Source of the DNA: Clostridia bacterium
Lineage (GTDB): Bacteria > Bacillota > Clostridia > Christensenellales > UBA1242
Assembly (NCBI GenBank): GCA_017456465.1
Contig: JAFTJJ010000092.1
Location: forward strand, 1-7,519
DNA: 7,519 nt
Direction of reading: 5' to 3'
Shown here: positions 6,932 through 7,519 of the stretch, one piece after another
Layout: every line of letters begins with the position of its first letter
How positions within the stretch are numbered: the first letter of the stretch is position 1
Program-made: the position numbers and the translations under genes
Notes under the pieces: model-generated
What the model was told of the DNA's origin: nothing
The model's database searches: none
Seen by the model: the letters and a program-made list of their open reading frames with translations, nothing else

Positions 6932-7519
6932 ATGAAACGTAACGCAAGAAAATTATTGATATTTATGACTTTGGTGTTGTTTCCGTTTTTGTGCATTGTT
7001 GGCGTTTTTTCACTGTGTGAACACCGAAACCACGGTTATGACATAAGCATTCAAACAAATGGAGAGGTTGCAAGTTTGATCAGTGGAGAGTTCTATGGAA
7101 CAAGTGTCACCGATGAAGAAGATGGATTGCAATTTTTGGATACTCTTCAAAGAGAATATGGTTTTGATAATGCAAGAAATGAATTTGTTTTTGACAAGGT
7201 TATTGATGCAAGTGGTGGCAAGGTTTTCAAATATATTCAAGTTCATCAAGGCGTCCCTGTCTATGGCAGAAGTCTGAGTGTGTTTGTGGATGAAAATGGA
7301 AGAGTTATTTCTGTTTCAGGGAACTATAAAAACACAAACGCAAATGTTGTTAAAGTTGATTTGAATGAATTTGAAACAAAATTCAAAACTGAGTATGGAA
7401 TTGATGAAATTTTTTCTTTGAAACCAGTGATCTTTAATCAAGGTGACAATGACACTCTTGCTGTAATGCTCAATTGTGTTTATGACGGAATAACGAGTGA
7501 TGTAATTGCATGTTATGAC
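6932..7519 (+). CDS. Secreted protein with thermolysin-type FTP propeptide, probably M4-like metalloprotease (partial, 5' end)
   Basis: An open frame of 196 codons runs without a stop from ATG 6932 to the right edge, so only the N-terminal part is seen. Residues 1-28 are a signal peptide or signal anchor: basic MKRNARK followed by a hydrophobic stretch. There is a cysteine at 29, but the residues before it do not make a convincing lipobox. Residues about 97-132 (KVFKYIQVHQGVPVYG, then a strand ending in VISVSGNY) match the FTP motif found in propeptides of thermolysin and fungalysin proteases, which act as intramolecular chaperone and inhibitor. The following residues (about 142-196) fit the start of a PepSY-type inhibitory segment. 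The zinc-binding HExxH motif would lie beyond the window, so protease identity is inferred from the propeptide alone; another FTP/PepSY-bearing secreted protein is possible. The gene is transcribed away from the YfhO unit from its own promoter. Confidence 0.8.
   Translation, partial: MKRNARKLLIFMTLVLFPFLCIVGVFSLCEHRNHGYDISIQTNGEVASLISGEFYGTSVTDEEDGLQFLDTLQREYGFDNARNEFVFDKVIDASGGKVFKYIQVHQGVPVYGRSLSVFVDENGRVISVSGNYKNTNANVVKVDLNEFETKFKTEYGIDEIFSLKPVIFNQGDNDTLAVMLNCVYDGITSDVIACYD

Noticed and set aside
7010..7277. Short open frames on both strands (7010-7249 minus, 7083-7277 plus)
   Set aside because: They overlap the FTP-domain gene, whose frame has a signal peptide, a promoter and a recognisable propeptide motif.

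Overview
The window looks like chromosomal DNA from a low-GC, Gram-positive-type bacterium. An uncultured Clostridia-like or related Firmicutes lineage is most likely, but this is inferred only from A/T-rich codon use, AGGAG-type ribosome binding sites, U-tract hairpin terminators and gene content (a YfhO-family membrane protein and a YhaO/YhaN-type nuclease pair). No rRNA, tRNA, CRISPR array, insertion sequence or phage gene is visible. Coding density is very high. The only non-coding stretches are about 45 bases at the left edge, 88 bases at 3401-3488 and about 100 bases at 6831-6931.

From right to left there are three transcription units. (1) At 6932 to the right edge, on the plus strand, is the start of a secreted protein with a thermolysin-type (FTP) propeptide. 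It runs off the window before any catalytic domain is reached and has its own TTGACT/TATAAT promoter. (2) Diverging from it on the minus strand is a two-gene unit: a large polytopic YfhO-family membrane protein (6830-4176), followed 9 bases later by a COG2426 'small multidrug export' family membrane protein (4166-3489). It ends in a strong hairpin terminator at 3452-3474. (3) Immediately after that terminator a compact promoter (3419-3446) drives a second minus-strand unit: an SbcD/YhaO-like metallophosphoesterase (3400-2309), overlapping by one base (TAATG) with an SbcC/YhaN-like ATPase (2309-45). That unit ends at a weaker hairpin at the left edge.

Unit 3 is a predicted nuclease-ATPase complex for DNA end processing. 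Its ATPase carries a predicted transmembrane hairpin in the middle of its coiled coil, where SbcC/Rad50 proteins have a zinc hook, so the complex is probably membrane-attached. Unit 2 probably serves the cell envelope: YfhO proteins are GT-C-type membrane proteins linked to glycosylation of cell-wall polymers, and the COG2426 partner is a membrane protein of unproven transport function.

I did not find a clear undescribed system. The points most worth checking are the membrane hairpin and altered H-loop of the ATPase, a possible leaderless start for the YfhO gene, an inverted repeat built from two back-to-back -35 boxes between the divergent units, and a four-cysteine cluster in the outer domain of the YfhO protein.
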